DNA of 64,000 nucleotides from Phytoactinopolyspora limicola (GCF_011320225.1 NZ_JAAOEN010000019.1:38957-102956); one strand, 5' to 3'. Positions 45,909 through 54,252 are shown, counted from the stretch's first letter. Numbers and translations are program-made. The notes: generated by a model not told the origin, from the letters alone.

Positions 45909-46292
45909 GTGAGCGCGATTGGCCCCGACGAGACGCAGGTTTGTGCGATGCTGCGTCGCGCGGGTGCGCGGTTTGCGTTTGTACATGGCAGCCGTGCGAC
46001 TGGACATGGTGTTCGGGAGAACAGCGATCTCGACGTTGCGGCCTGGTGGGGAACGTCCGCGCCCCAGTCGTGGGAGGTCAGCGTCCCGGTTGGTGTTGAC
46101 TTGGTTGTGCTTGATCGTGCGCCACTGTGGCTGGCTGGTCGCATCGCGCTGCACGGTCGACTGTTGTTCGATGACGATCGGCCAGCGCGCGTGCGGTGGC
46201 AGGCGGATACTCGCCGGATCTGGCTTGACGAGCGGCCTTACGTGATTCAACGGCAACGAGAGTGGCGTGATGCCGTGTTGCGACGTGGTTGA
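45909..46292 (+). CDS. mntA: MntA-type minimal nucleotidyltransferase antitoxin
   Basis: 127 aa from GTG 45909 (an ATG at 45891 is possible). Nucleotidyltransferase motif FVHGSRATGHGVRENSDLDV with Gly27-Ser28 and metal ligands Asp40/Asp42; a third acid, Asp64, lies in VGVDLVVLD. MntA antitoxins add AMP to a tyrosine of the HEPN partner and so block its RNase. It overlaps the HEPN gene by 8 bp, the standard pairing. Confidence 0.82.
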   Translation: MSAIGPDETQVCAMLRRAGARFAFVHGSRATGHGVRENSDLDVAAWWGTSAPQSWEVSVPVGVDLVVLDRAPLWLAGRIALHGRLLFDDDRPARVRWQADTRRIWLDERPYVIQRQREWRDAVLRRG

Positions 46293-46650
46293 CGAAGAGC
46301 GCGTCATGCGACTCGCGGGGGAGGTCACCAGAGACGTAGCGCGGCTGCGCACTTTGTCCGAGGCCGACAACCTTACTGATCTTCCTGATCAGCTCGACGC
46401 AGTGAAGTATAGATTCATCACGGCGATCGAAGGATGCGTGAGCATTGCGCACCACGTGCTTGTTTCTGAGGGCTGGTCGGCACCCGACAGCAACGCTGAA
46501 GCTATACGAGGTTTAGCGGCGCACGGGGTTGTCAAGAGTCAACTGGCCGCAGAAGTAGCGAAGGCCGCTGGCTTTCGGAATCTGCTTGTCCACCGGTACG
46601 GCGACATCGACGACGAGGCGGTCGTGGCTGCCCTGGGTCGTATCGGTTGA
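46285..46650 (+). CDS. hepT: HepT-type HEPN toxin
   Basis: 121 aa from GTG 46285 (46267 is an alternative). All-helical HEPN domain; the catalytic RX4HXY motif is RNLLVHRY at 98-105, with the AMPylated tyrosine Tyr105. Preceding helices contain 'DQLDAVKYRFITAIEGCVSIAHHVL'. HepT cleaves tRNA unless modified by MntA. Both genes appear intact, making this one of the few complete toxin-antitoxin systems in the region. Confidence 0.82.
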   Translation: MVDEERVMRLAGEVTRDVARLRTLSEADNLTDLPDQLDAVKYRFITAIEGCVSIAHHVLVSEGWSAPDSNAEAIRGLAAHGVVKSQLAAEVAKAAGFRNLLVHRYGDIDDEAVVAALGRIG

Positions 46651-46763
46651 TCTGGAGCAATTCGTTCGTGCGGTGCTGGAGTGGGCTGCGTCAAGCGAGC
46701 AGAATGGTTTATAGGGCTGGAAGAGCTGCTACTGGCCACACGTGGTTGTTCGTCGCTACTTTC

Positions 46764-46957
46764 GACGGTTGTAGGTGGCAACCGGCGGCGGGGCGAAGAC
46801 GACGACGAACACGGTCGTCCAGATCAGCGTGTCCATGAAGGGGCCGGCCACCGGTCCGCCCCATCAGGCAGCGAACAGCGTCCACGAGATGACCGACCGG
46901 GTTCCAGCAGGCGAGCGGGCGCGCGATAAATGTGGCGACGTCGGCGATCATCCCTGG
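46764..46957 (-). pseudogene. ABC-2 type permease, C-terminal remnant
   Basis: Two frames together give the end of a DrrB-like permease: ARPLACWNPVGHLVDAVRCL followed, after a frameshift near 46,865, by GGPVAGPFMDTLIWTTVFVV and 'VFAPPPVATYNRRK'. The WNPV motif and final membrane helix are typical. No other part of the gene remains in 46651-46971. Confidence 0.6.
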
Positions 46958-46971
46958 GATAGTGGTCGGCC

Positions 46972-47718
46972 ATGGATGAGGTCAAAGTCGTCGTCGCCCA
47001 TTCTGAGCGCGCGACGCTGCGCGTCGGCGACGTGTTCCTGAAGGTGGACGGCGATCAGGCGCGCATCGACGTCGAGGTCGAGGCGATGGCTCTGGCACCG
47101 GTTCCGACCCCGGAGGTCCTGTGGCGCAAGCCGTCCGTGCTCGCGATCGCCGCACTTCCGGGGAGGGCGCTCGGCCGCCTTGGTGAGCCGTCGACGGCGT
47201 CCCCGGCGGCGTGGACGGCGGCGGGTGCCGCCATCCGGAAGTTGCACGAGGCGCCGTTGCCGCCCTGGCCCGGCCGGCGCCGACGGGATCCCGACGAGTT
47301 GGCGGCGGAACTCGACCGTGAGTGCGAGTTGCTCGTGACGAACGGCGTCCTGCCCGCCGACCTGGTCACCCGCAACCGCCAGGTCGCCGAGGCCGCGATC
47401 CGGCCGTGGGCTCCCGTGTTCACGCACGGCGACCTGCAGATCGATCACGTCTTCGTCGACGGCGACGAGGTCACGGGCATCATCGACTGGTCCGAAGCGG
47501 GCCGGGGTGATGCCTTGTTCGACCTCGCCACCTTCACGCTCGGACACGAGGAGCACCTCGACGACGTCATCGCCGGTTATGGCGCCGACGTCGACTTCGA
47601 CGTGATCCGCGCGTGGTGGTCGTTGCGAAGTCTGCTGGGGGTTCGCTGGCTGGTCGAGCACGGCTTCGACGCGTTCGCGCCGGGCTGTGAGGTCGACGTG
47701 CTGAGATCCCGGATGTGA
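46972..47718 (+). CDS. Aminoglycoside phosphotransferase-like kinase
   Basis: 248 aa of the APH/choline-kinase fold. Catalytic loop FTHGDLQIDHVFVDGDEVTG supplies the Asp, with His where most APHs have Asn (HGDxxxxN), and the metal site is IIDWSEAGRGDALFDLA. The N-lobe is short (GDVFLKVDGD). Such small actinobacterial members are annotated as resistance genes without evidence; the natural substrate is unknown. The ATG at 46972 is preceded by a TGGGATAGTG sequence, so it may be leaderless. Followed by a broken Phd/VapC pair 7 bp downstream. Confidence 0.82.
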   Translation: MDEVKVVVAHSERATLRVGDVFLKVDGDQARIDVEVEAMALAPVPTPEVLWRKPSVLAIAALPGRALGRLGEPSTASPAAWTAAGAAIRKLHEAPLPPWPGRRRRDPDELAAELDRECELLVTNGVLPADLVTRNRQVAEAAIRPWAPVFTHGDLQIDHVFVDGDEVTGIIDWSEAGRGDALFDLATFTLGHEEHLDDVIAGYGADVDFDVIRAWWSLRSLLGVRWLVEHGFDAFAPGCEVDVLRSRM

Positions 47719-47724
47719 GGCTGC

Positions 47725-47949
47725 GTGCAGGACACGAGCAGGGCCAAGGCTGCGGCTCACCAGGGTCCGGTGTTCATTACCGATCGTGGGCGTCCTGCTC
47801 ATGTGTTGTTGACGTTCGAGGACTATGAGAAGCTCAGCGGTGGTGGGGGCAGTATCATCGACATGCTCGGATTGCCGCCAGGCGTGGAAGACGTCGAGCT
47901 GGAGGTTCCGCCGATGCGGGACCGCGCTCGGCCGGCGGATCTGAGCTGA
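47725..47949 (+). CDS. Phd/YefM-type antitoxin, N-terminally shortened
   Basis: 74 aa from GTG 47725. It reads QDTSRAKAAAHQGPVFITDR and 'GRPAHVLLTFEDYEKLSG', which in full-length relatives is preceded by about 8 residues (xxTSREFN). A stop codon sits two codons upstream of the GTG, so those residues, part of the first strand of the DNA-binding fold, are lost at a junction with the kinase gene. Overlaps the toxin gene by one base. Toxin-binding C-terminus (IIDMLGLPPGVEDVELEVPPM) is complete. Confidence 0.7.
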   Translation: MQDTSRAKAAAHQGPVFITDRGRPAHVLLTFEDYEKLSGGGGSIIDMLGLPPGVEDVELEVPPMRDRARPADLS

Positions 47950-48152
47950 TGTTTCTGCTCGATACCAACGTCGTTTCTGAACTGCGTAATGCCAGGGCAG
48001 GCAGGGCCGATCGGAACGTGACTGCTTGGGCAGCGCAGGTGTCGGCTGCGAGCGCACTGGTGCATGGCATGACGGTTGTGACCTGCAACGTCGTCGACTT
48101 CGAGCCAACCGGCGTCAAGATCTTCGACCCGTGGACTGATCCGGCCACGTGA
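47949..48152 (+). pseudogene. VapC PIN toxin with in-frame internal deletion
   Basis: 67 codons instead of about 135. The start FLLDTNVVSELRNARAGRAD and the end 'SALVHGMTVVTCNVVDFEPTGVKIFDPW' are both normal for this VapC type, but the middle, including two of the four acidic active-site residues, is missing and the ends are joined in frame at about 48,050. It cannot be a normal nuclease. A recent deletion or a retained decoy are both possible. Confidence 0.8.
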
Positions 48153-48155
48153 CCC

Positions 48156-48700
48156 GGGAGAACGCTGGAGACCTTGTATCCGGGCCGGATCGACCTCGGC
48201 GTGGGCCGCGCCCCGGGTGGCGACCGCGAGACGTTCCTGGCGCTGCGCCGTGATCCGGCCGCGGCCGAGTACTTCGCGCAGGACGTGGCCGAGTTGCGCG
48301 GCCTGCTCGGAGCTGTGCAGCCCGGCCAGCACGTGCAAGCCATACCCGGGACCGACACCAACGTCCCCATCTACATCCTCGGCTCGTCGCTGTTCGGTGG
48401 GAAGCTGGCGGCGTCGCTGGGGATGCCCTATGCCTTCGCTTCGCACTTCGCGCCGGCCGCCCTGGACGACGCGCTGGCCACCTACCGGCAGGATTTCCAG
48501 CCGTCCGAGCAGCTGTCCGAGCCGTACGCGATCGTGGCGATGAACGTGTACGCGGCCGCGACCGGCGCCGCCGCGGAGGCGCTGATGACCACGAACCTGG
48601 TGCGGATGGCCCGCGGGCTGGTGGCTCGAAGTGGCTCGCCGCTGCCTGAGGTCAGCGACGAGACGCTGCTCGCCTCGCCGATGTGGTCGGCGGATAGTTC
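48156..48700 (+). pseudogene. Luciferase-like (LLM) flavin monooxygenase, internal fragment
   Basis: Reads TLETLYPGRIDLGVGRAPGG, 'VPIYILGSSLFGGKLAASLGMPYAFASHFAP' and 'YRQDFQPSEQLSEPYAIVAMNVYAA'. These are the central barrel segments of the MsnO8-type LLM family. About 90 N-terminal and 80 C-terminal residues are absent: the 5' end breaks right after the VapC remnant and the 3' end breaks at the ArsR promoter. Confidence 0.75.
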
Positions 48701-48729
48701 GACGACTCGGCATCGGCACAAAATATTCC

Positions 48730-48767
48730 TTGACACGAATATGCGTCTTGGAGAATACTTTGCTCCG
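48730..48767 (+). promoter_or_regulatory. Promoter of the ArsR-SRPBCC gene, leaderless
   Basis: -35 TTGACA at 48730-48735, 17-bp spacer, -10 GAATAC at 48753-48758; the GTG start is 8 bases further on, so the transcript starts at or next to the start codon. Flanking AAATATTC (48721) and GAATACTTT (48753) form an imperfect dyad suited to ArsR binding. Confidence 0.65.
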
Positions 48768-49657
48768 TGGACGCACTCCTCACCGCGCTGGCCGACCCGG
48801 CTCGCTGGCGGCTCGTGAATCTGCTGGCCGAGCGGCCCCGCTCGGTCGGCGTCCTCGCGCAGCTGGCCGGGGCACGCCAGCCGCAGACCACCAAGCACCT
48901 GCAGGCTCTGGAGCGCGCCGGGGTGGTCGCCTCCCAGCGCACCGGACAGCGCCGCATCTACGCGTTGCAGCCGGGTCCGTTGCGGGAACTGGCAGGTGTG
49001 CTCAACCGGCTCGCCGACACCGCGGATCAGGCCGGCGGCCCGCGCGAGACCTTCGATCGCTACCAGCTCAGCCTCGACGCCGAGCGGCTGGCCGCGGACG
49101 AACCGGGGTGGGCCGACGACCGCTCGTTCACCTTCGTCCGGTCCCTGGCCGGGCGCCCTGAGCTGGTCTGGCGCCACCTGACCGAAGCACCCCTGCTCAC
49201 ACGATGGTGGACACCTGACGATCTCCGTGTCTCCGAGCTCGTCTTCGAGGCGCGACCGGGTGGACGGGTGGTTCAGGAGTACCGCGATGCCGAGGACGCC
49301 GACGGCTCCGACCTGGTCGCCGGGCGCGCTGAGGGCGTCGTCGTCGAGGCGATCCCTGGTGAGCGACTCACCTACCGGTCGTCCCCGGAGCTACCCGGTG
49401 GGGGCGGCCCTGCCTTCACCGCCCACGTCGAACTCGGCCTCCGGCCCACGGACGCCGGAACCGATCTCCACGTCCACTACCGGATCACCGACAGCACCGT
49501 GGGCTCCGCGGATTTCATCGCGGGCATCGAGATCGGCTTCGGCCAGAGCCTCGACAAGCTCGCCGCGACCCTCGTCGCTGATGCTCACCGCACCGACAAC
49601 CCTGAGCCCGGCACCAACGACGCCGGGCACGGCACCGAACCGAGGAGCACGAAATGA
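48767..49657 (+). CDS. ArsR-type HTH fused to an AHSA1/SRPBCC domain
   Basis: 296 aa. Residues 1-90 are an ArsR winged helix (MDALLTALADPARWRLVNLL, 'GARQPQTTKHLQALERAGVV'), without the cysteine metal site. Residues about 115-270 are an AHSA1/CalC-like domain ('FVRSLAGRPELVWRHLTEAPLLTRWWTPDD', 'GGRVVQEYRDAED', 'FIAGIEIGFGQSLDKLAATL'). In relatives these are encoded by two neighbouring genes; here they are one polypeptide, a ligand-sensing repressor by inference. Overlaps the DHFR-like gene by 4 bp (ATGA). Confidence 0.88.
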   Translation: MDALLTALADPARWRLVNLLAERPRSVGVLAQLAGARQPQTTKHLQALERAGVVASQRTGQRRIYALQPGPLRELAGVLNRLADTADQAGGPRETFDRYQLSLDAERLAADEPGWADDRSFTFVRSLAGRPELVWRHLTEAPLLTRWWTPDDLRVSELVFEARPGGRVVQEYRDAEDADGSDLVAGRAEGVVVEAIPGERLTYRSSPELPGGGGPAFTAHVELGLRPTDAGTDLHVHYRITDSTVGSADFIAGIEIGFGQSLDKLAATLVADAHRTDNPEPGTNDAGHGTEPRSTK

Positions 49658-50253
49658 CAGCACAGACCACCGGCCGCAGGGTCGTCACCCACATGGGCCT
49701 CTCCCTCGACGGCCACTATGCCGGCCCGGACCCTGAGGACATGGGCTGGGTGATGCCGTACGCCGTCACCGACGTCGCCCGCGACCACATGACCAGCCTC
49801 TGGGAACCGGCGACGACGGCACTGCTCGGGCGGGTCAACGCCGAGGGATTCCTCGGCTTCTGGCCCACCGTCATCGGCATGGAGGGTGCCGACCCGCGCG
49901 ACGAGGCCTTCGCGAAGTGGCTCGTCGACACCGACAAGGTGGTGCTCTCCTCCACCCTCGACGAGGCGCCGTGGGAACGGACGACGATCGTCGACAAGCC
50001 GGCCGCCGACGTGGTCGAGGACCTCAAGGCGACTGAAGGCGGCGACATCGTCGTGTTCTCCAGCGCGAGCGTCATCAAGGCATTGCTGGCTGCCGACAAG
50101 GTCGACCGGATGGCGATGGCGATCTTCCCGATCTTCCTCGGCGGCGGCCCGCGCCTCTTCGACGACGACCTGCCCGCCGGGAAGTGGGCTCTTGTCAGCG
50201 AGGCCGCGGGCGAGCACGGCATGCTGACCCTCGTCTACGACCGAATTCGCTGA
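49654..50253 (+). CDS. RibD/DHFR-like reductase family protein
   Basis: 199 aa. 'RRVVTHMGLSLDGHYAGPDPEDMGW' at the start, 'TTALLGRVNAEGFLGFWPTV' at the cofactor site and 'DRMAMAIFPIFLGGGPRLFDDDLPAGKW' at the end match the family. Translationally coupled to the ArsR-SRPBCC gene, an arrangement common in actinomycetes. Third member of this family in the window (others at 37504 and 38117). Confidence 0.87.
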   Translation: MTAQTTGRRVVTHMGLSLDGHYAGPDPEDMGWVMPYAVTDVARDHMTSLWEPATTALLGRVNAEGFLGFWPTVIGMEGADPRDEAFAKWLVDTDKVVLSSTLDEAPWERTTIVDKPAADVVEDLKATEGGDIVVFSSASVIKALLAADKVDRMAMAIFPIFLGGGPRLFDDDLPAGKWALVSEAAGEHGMLTLVYDRIR

Positions 50254-50320
50254 GCCGGCCCTTGGCCTGCGGGCGCCCGGTCATGTCCGGGCGCCCCGCA
50301 TCCGGCGACGGCCGACCGTT

Positions 50321-50963
50321 TCAGGAGGCGGTCCAGGTATAGAAGAGGGTGAACGCCTGGCCACCGTCGTTCGACACGACGATCGACTCTTCCAACGCCA
50401 CGTACACGGTTCCGTCGGCCGCCACCGTCATGGCTTGCGGGCGCTCACCCAGGGTGGCGCCCTCCTGCCAGCTCTGGCCGCCGTCGACACTGCTGTGCAC
50501 ATCGCCGGCCGGGCCGACACCGTCCAGCTCGTCCGGCCGCGCCCAATCGGCCAGCATCACGACGGGTGCGTCGCCGAGTACGGCGAACTCACCGCCGCCG
50601 TCGACGCTCAGCTGCGCGCCGTCCTCGGTGGTGACGATGACCGTGTCGGGGTCGTCCGGGCTGATCGTGACGTCGGCCATCGCGATCTGCCCGAGCCGGT
50701 CCCAGCTTTGTCGATCGTCGCTCACCATGAGCTCGGACGTACCGCTGTCGAGCCCGTAGACCATCCCGTGCTTGGCATCGAGTGCGTGGAAATCCACCCT
50801 CGCCGGAGAGCGAGACGTCGGTCCACGTGCGCCCACCGTCGGTGCTTTCGAGCAGGCCGAGGTTGGCCGGGAGATCGGTTCGGCCGTTCGGATGGCCGGT
50901 GGCGAGGAAGGTGGTCTCGTCGACCATGGTGAAGCCCATGAAGCTGGAATCGGCGACGCGCAG
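50321..50963 (-). pseudogene. F510_1955-type exo-sialidase-like (BNR repeat) protein, truncated and frameshifted
   Basis: Begins abruptly at LRVADSSFMGFTMVDETTFL directly after a stop codon; signal peptide and first repeats are gone. BNR/Asp-box elements remain (STDGGRTWTDVSLSG, VSDDRQSWDRLGQ, SVDGGQSWQEG, SNDGGQAFTLF). An extra G near 50,805 shifts the frame between 'SLSGE' and VDFHALDAKHGMVYGLDS. Relatives are secreted beta-propellers of unknown function. Confidence 0.7.
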
Positions 50964-50969
50964 CTACCG

Positions 50970-51383
50970 TCAGAGGGAAATGATGAGGATCCAGACGCCG
51001 ACCGCACAAGCCGCGGCAGCTAACGTCATCGGCACGTAGAGCCGCGCTCCCGATATCACCTCGACCTGCTCCGGATCGGCGGGGTCATACGTCACCCTGA
51101 CCTTGCTCCCCTTCTTCGGTTCCGACGAGTACACCTTGATGAACGTCCGCCGCTGGCCGCCAGTGTCGGTGAACCGAAGCTTGGTGGGGTATTCCGAGGT
51201 CGGGCCGTATTGACCACTTGCAGGCACCGCTCGCTTCTTGGTCGAGGCCACTTTCGCCTCAACCTGCACCCAGGTCCCTCGTTTCCGACGCTGCCGCACC
51301 AGGTCATAGACGGCCGCCGGCACCGGAATCAGGATGAGGGCCGCTCCCAGCAACAGCATGAACAGCACCGTGGAGTCCTCCAT
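50970..51383 (-). CDS. DUF3592 family membrane protein
   Basis: 137 aa with an N-terminal helix (about 5-27), an extracytoplasmic or cytosolic beta domain, and a second helix (about 115-137). The domain has 'GTWVQVEAKVASTKKRAVP', 'YPTKLRFTDTGGQRRTF' and SKVRVTYDPADPEQVEVISG, typical of DUF3592. Function unknown. Monocistronic; start ATG 51383. Confidence 0.8.
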   Translation of the reverse strand: MEDSTVLFMLLLGAALILIPVPAAVYDLVRQRRKRGTWVQVEAKVASTKKRAVPASGQYGPTSEYPTKLRFTDTGGQRRTFIKVYSSEPKKGSKVRVTYDPADPEQVEVISGARLYVPMTLAAAACAVGVWILIISL

Positions 51384-51516
51384 CCGTAGCGCTCCCCTTC
51401 GTGCTGTCTACACACCGCCGTACATAGCGGCTTTGGGCCTGGCATGGCCAGGCGGTGATTCTATTGGCGTCAGTTCCTCGGCGCGAGTTGAACTCGACGG
51501 CCGGAGAGGACGTGCC

Positions 51517-52029
51517 GAAGGTCGGCTCTTGGGGACGAGGAGTTCTTCTGCGAACCGTGTGCCGGCTGCTGGACAGTTCATCGGCGCGAGGAGGTTCGGG
51601 CCGAGAGCGTCGATGGCTCGGGCGATTGGGTGATCGACTACGTCCTTCCCGAACCCAACCCTGCTCCGGTCACCACCATCGCGTGGCGTCTTGTCCACGT
51701 TGTTGCGGTCAACCATCTCTACTGGGACTACGGCTTTTGGCCCCGCTGAGCTGGATTTTGATCTCGAGATGCCGGGGAATGCGGCTGACGCGAGGGCCTG
51801 GCTTCGGGAGAGCCGGGAGCCGGTGTCGCAAGAGTTCCGACGATTGACCAACGCGGACCTGGATGAGCTGCGGCTCACGAACTGGGGCGAACGTCGCTCT
51901 ACTGACTGGCTTCTCACCACATTGATCCGCGAGCAGGACCATCACGGAGCCGAGATCAGCTTGCTCCGCGATCTCTATCGCAACCGTCACACGCTCAGGT
52001 CGCAGCCCGTCAGTGGTGGGCGCGTTTAG
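51517..52029 (+). pseudogene. DinB-family protein remnant
   Basis: The reading LGDEEFFCEPCAGCWTVHRR, then 'GDWVIDYVLPEPNPAPVTTIAWRLVHVVAVNHLYWDY', is the central part of a DinB_2 protein. At about 51,745 a TGA and frameshift intervene and the second frame resumes ELDFDLEMPGNAADARAWLR and 'TLIREQDHHGAEISLLRDLYRN', with one conserved metal-binding His region. The N-terminal helix is missing. Inactive. Confidence 0.75.
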
Positions 52030-52498
52030 AACACACAACAGCTTGTTATGGCTTGGCAAGGAAGGCCTGAGCGAAAGCGAGCACGGTGGTTCGTTCCGGG
52101 TCGCCGTCGTCGGGGATCGAGCGTCGACGCCAACTGAGTTGATGCGCCACGGTCTTGAGTCTGCGTTCACCGGTAGCGGCTGTGGTGGCCTGTTGATCGA
52201 TCTGGGCGGTTGGGGCTGATGTGCCGGCTTCGCGGCCGCGCTTCGGTCGGTGAGGGCTTCCGCATGTGGGTTGGGACTCTTCGGATCTCTGCGGGGCTGG
52301 TGCGCTGAACGCTCGCTGGAACCCGGTATCTGGGCCGATCGAGCGAGGACTCACCGCACCAGGCCGTGCTCCCGACGCTTCGTATGGACCAACCGGCGGC
52401 GCGCTCGTCACGTACGACGAGCGGATAGCTGAGGCAGCCGAGCAGTCTGGCCATCGCGTCGGCGTGCCGCGCTAAGGAATGTCAGCCTGGATCTAGTG
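52030..52498. pseudogene. Non-coding stretch ending in a VapC C-terminal remnant
   Basis: 52030-52399 shows no supportable gene. 52400-52475 (plus) reads GGALVTYDERIAEAAEQSGH then RVGVPR and a stop, nearly the same as the last residues of the VapC at 35160 (LGALVTYDERMAEAAKQSGH). Only the C-terminal tip of that paralog is left. Confidence 0.65.
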
Positions 52499-52981
52499 TC
52501 ACGACCGGGCGCGGCGTTGGCGTTGTTCGGCGGTGGCGCCGGGGCCCGCCACGGCGACGATGTTGTCGACGGCGGGGGCGTCACCGCAGGTCCGGCAGGT
52601 GGTCGCCAAGTGTACTGGGCCGCCGCACTCGTCGTGCTCATAGCGGATTGGCGGACCGTTCGGCGCCGCCCATCGGTCGCCCCATTCGCTCAAAGCGATC
52701 ACCACCAGCCCGAGCTCACGGCCTTTCGGCGTGAGGAGATATTCGTGGACGCCGGGTGTGTCGTCGGTGGGGCGCAGCTCCATCAACCCGTTGGTGAGGA
52801 AGTCGTCCAGCCGCTTGGCCAGGATGTTCGGCGCGATGCCGAGGCGGCGCTGAAACTCCGAAAAGCGCGTCATATCGGCGAAGACGGCGTTGCGAATGAT
52901 CAGGAGGCTCCAGCGCTCGCCGACCAGTTCGAGGGCCCGCGCGGCCGAGCAGTTCTCACGTTCGTACATGCGTCCCAGCAC
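52499..52981 (-). CDS. HxlR-family winged-helix regulator
   Basis: 160 aa from GTG 52981, which keeps the family start LGRMYERENCSAARALELVG; 'ERWSLLIIRNAVFADMTRFSEFQRRLGIAPNILAKRLDDF' is the winged helix. The C-terminus has 'HDECGGPVHLATTCRTCGDAP', a cysteine cluster often seen in this subgroup that could bind zinc. Divergent from the DUF899 gene with an exact palindrome between them; presumably regulates it. Confidence 0.87.
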   Translation of the reverse strand: MLGRMYERENCSAARALELVGERWSLLIIRNAVFADMTRFSEFQRRLGIAPNILAKRLDDFLTNGLMELRPTDDTPGVHEYLLTPKGRELGLVVIALSEWGDRWAAPNGPPIRYEHDECGGPVHLATTCRTCGDAPAVDNIVAVAGPGATAEQRQRRARS

Positions 52982-53034
52982 ACTTCGACTTTAGCCGATC
53001 GGGACTTGCGTCATGAAAGTCAGTCCATTACGTT

Positions 53035-53051
53035 ACTTGCATGATGCAAGT
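53035..53051. promoter_or_regulatory. HxlR operator
   Basis: ACTTGCATGATGCAAGT is a perfect 8+1+8 palindrome between the divergent hxlR-type and DUF899 genes, 22 bp before the DUF899 start. Confidence 0.65.
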
Positions 53052-53072
53052 TGAACGGATTGAGGTCCCGTG

Positions 53073-53813
53073 ATGAAGCACCCGAAGATCGTTTCTCCCG
53101 TCGAATGGCTGGCCGCACGCAGAGAGCTACTCCGTCGGGAGAAAGAACTCACCCGCGCTCGCGACGCGGTGAACACTGCACGGCGTGAACTGCCGATGAC
53201 GCGGATCGAGAAGGACTACCGATTCATCGGGCCAGACGGCGAGCTCGGTCTGGCCGACATGTTCGATGGACACCGGCAGCTCGTCATCCAGCACTTCATG
53301 TTCGACCCGGCCTGGGAGACCGGCTGCGGCAGCTGCACCGCGATGGCAGATGGCGTCGGCCAGGGGGTCTTCGAACAACTCGCCAAGCGCAGCACAGCAT
53401 TCGCCGCCGTGTCCCGCGCGCCGTACCCGAAGCTGCGGACGTATCAAGAGTCGAAAGGATGGACGTTCGCCTGGTACTCCGCCCACGGCAGCGACTTCAA
53501 CTACGACTTCCACGTCACCCTCGACCCGGCGGTGCGCCCGGCGAGCTACAACTTCAAGGCCGGCGACGAGCTGGTCGCCGCGGGGTTCGACTGGATGCTC
53601 GACTATGCCGGCGAACAGCCTGGGATCAGCACGTTTCTGCGCGACGGCAACGACATCTTCCACACGTATTCGACGTACGGCCGCGGCTTGGAGGCCATGA
53701 TGGCCGCCTACAGCCTGCTCGACCTCACCGCACTCGGCCGCCAGGAGGACTGGGAAGAGCCCAAAGGGCGAGCGCCTGTGTCGTATCCGGCTAACCCAAG
53801 CTTCCCGGCCTGA
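53073..53813 (+). CDS. DUF899 thioredoxin-like family protein
   Basis: 246 aa. Family start 'KHPKIVSPVEWLAARRELLRREKELTRARD', then 'RRELPMTRIEKDYRFIGPDG', 'LVIQHFMFDPAWETGCGSCTAMADG' (the CGSC-type motif in place of the thioredoxin CxxC) and 'DIFHTYSTYGRGLEAMMAAYSLLDLTALGR'. Members are predicted redox or CalU12-like proteins; activity unproven. ATG at 53073 with GAGG 7 bp upstream; GTG 53070 is an alternative. Confidence 0.88.
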   Translation: MKHPKIVSPVEWLAARRELLRREKELTRARDAVNTARRELPMTRIEKDYRFIGPDGELGLADMFDGHRQLVIQHFMFDPAWETGCGSCTAMADGVGQGVFEQLAKRSTAFAAVSRAPYPKLRTYQESKGWTFAWYSAHGSDFNYDFHVTLDPAVRPASYNFKAGDELVAAGFDWMLDYAGEQPGISTFLRDGNDIFHTYSTYGRGLEAMMAAYSLLDLTALGRQEDWEEPKGRAPVSYPANPSFPA

Positions 53814-53936
53814 TACCCACGACCACGTCGTACTCATGCGCTGATGTGGGGCCCGTTGGGTGGCCACTGCGAATGAGCATCGGCAGGTCATCAGGGTCAG
53901 AACCGTCGTCCTCGGCGGCGGAATTACAGTCTGGGC

Positions 53937-54215
53937 ATGCGGCCTACGACGGACGAGCAGAAAGACATCGCCAAGTCGCCACGCCGACGAGTGAACGACT
54001 ACGAAGCCTTTGCCGTGGCTTACTCGGCGGAGAACGACGACAGCCTCGCCAACGCCTACTACGAGCGGCCCGCCATGCTGACGCTGGCGGGCGACGTGGC
54101 GGGCCGCAGTGTCCTCGATGCCGGATGCGGCTCGGGGGCCCTGTCCGCCGCTCTGCGGGATCGCGGGGCTATCGTCACCGGCATCGACGCCAGCGCCGGG
54201 ATTCTCGACCTGGCG
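53937..54215 (+). pseudogene. Class I SAM methyltransferase, N-terminal fragment
   Basis: 93 codons: 'YEAFAVAYSAENDDSLANAYYERPAMLTLAGDVAG' and the SAM motif RSVLDAGCGSGALSAALRDR, 'IVTGIDASAGILDLAN'. It is clearly paralogous to the N-terminal third of the methyltransferase at 59992-60690. At about 54,215 it breaks off next to the 3' end of the convergent ABC transporter gene. Cannot be active. Confidence 0.8.
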
Positions 54216-54252
54216 AATCATCGGTGTTGGTCACACCAGCCGACCGCGAGGA

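Noticed and set aside
46972..47718. Aminoglycoside resistance gene
   Set aside because: The APH fold is clear but the catalytic-loop Asn is replaced by His and the size is small; resistance cannot be inferred.
52046..52411. 121-codon minus-strand ORF
   Set aside because: No recognisable motif, Pro/Arg-rich composition and located among remnants; likely random.
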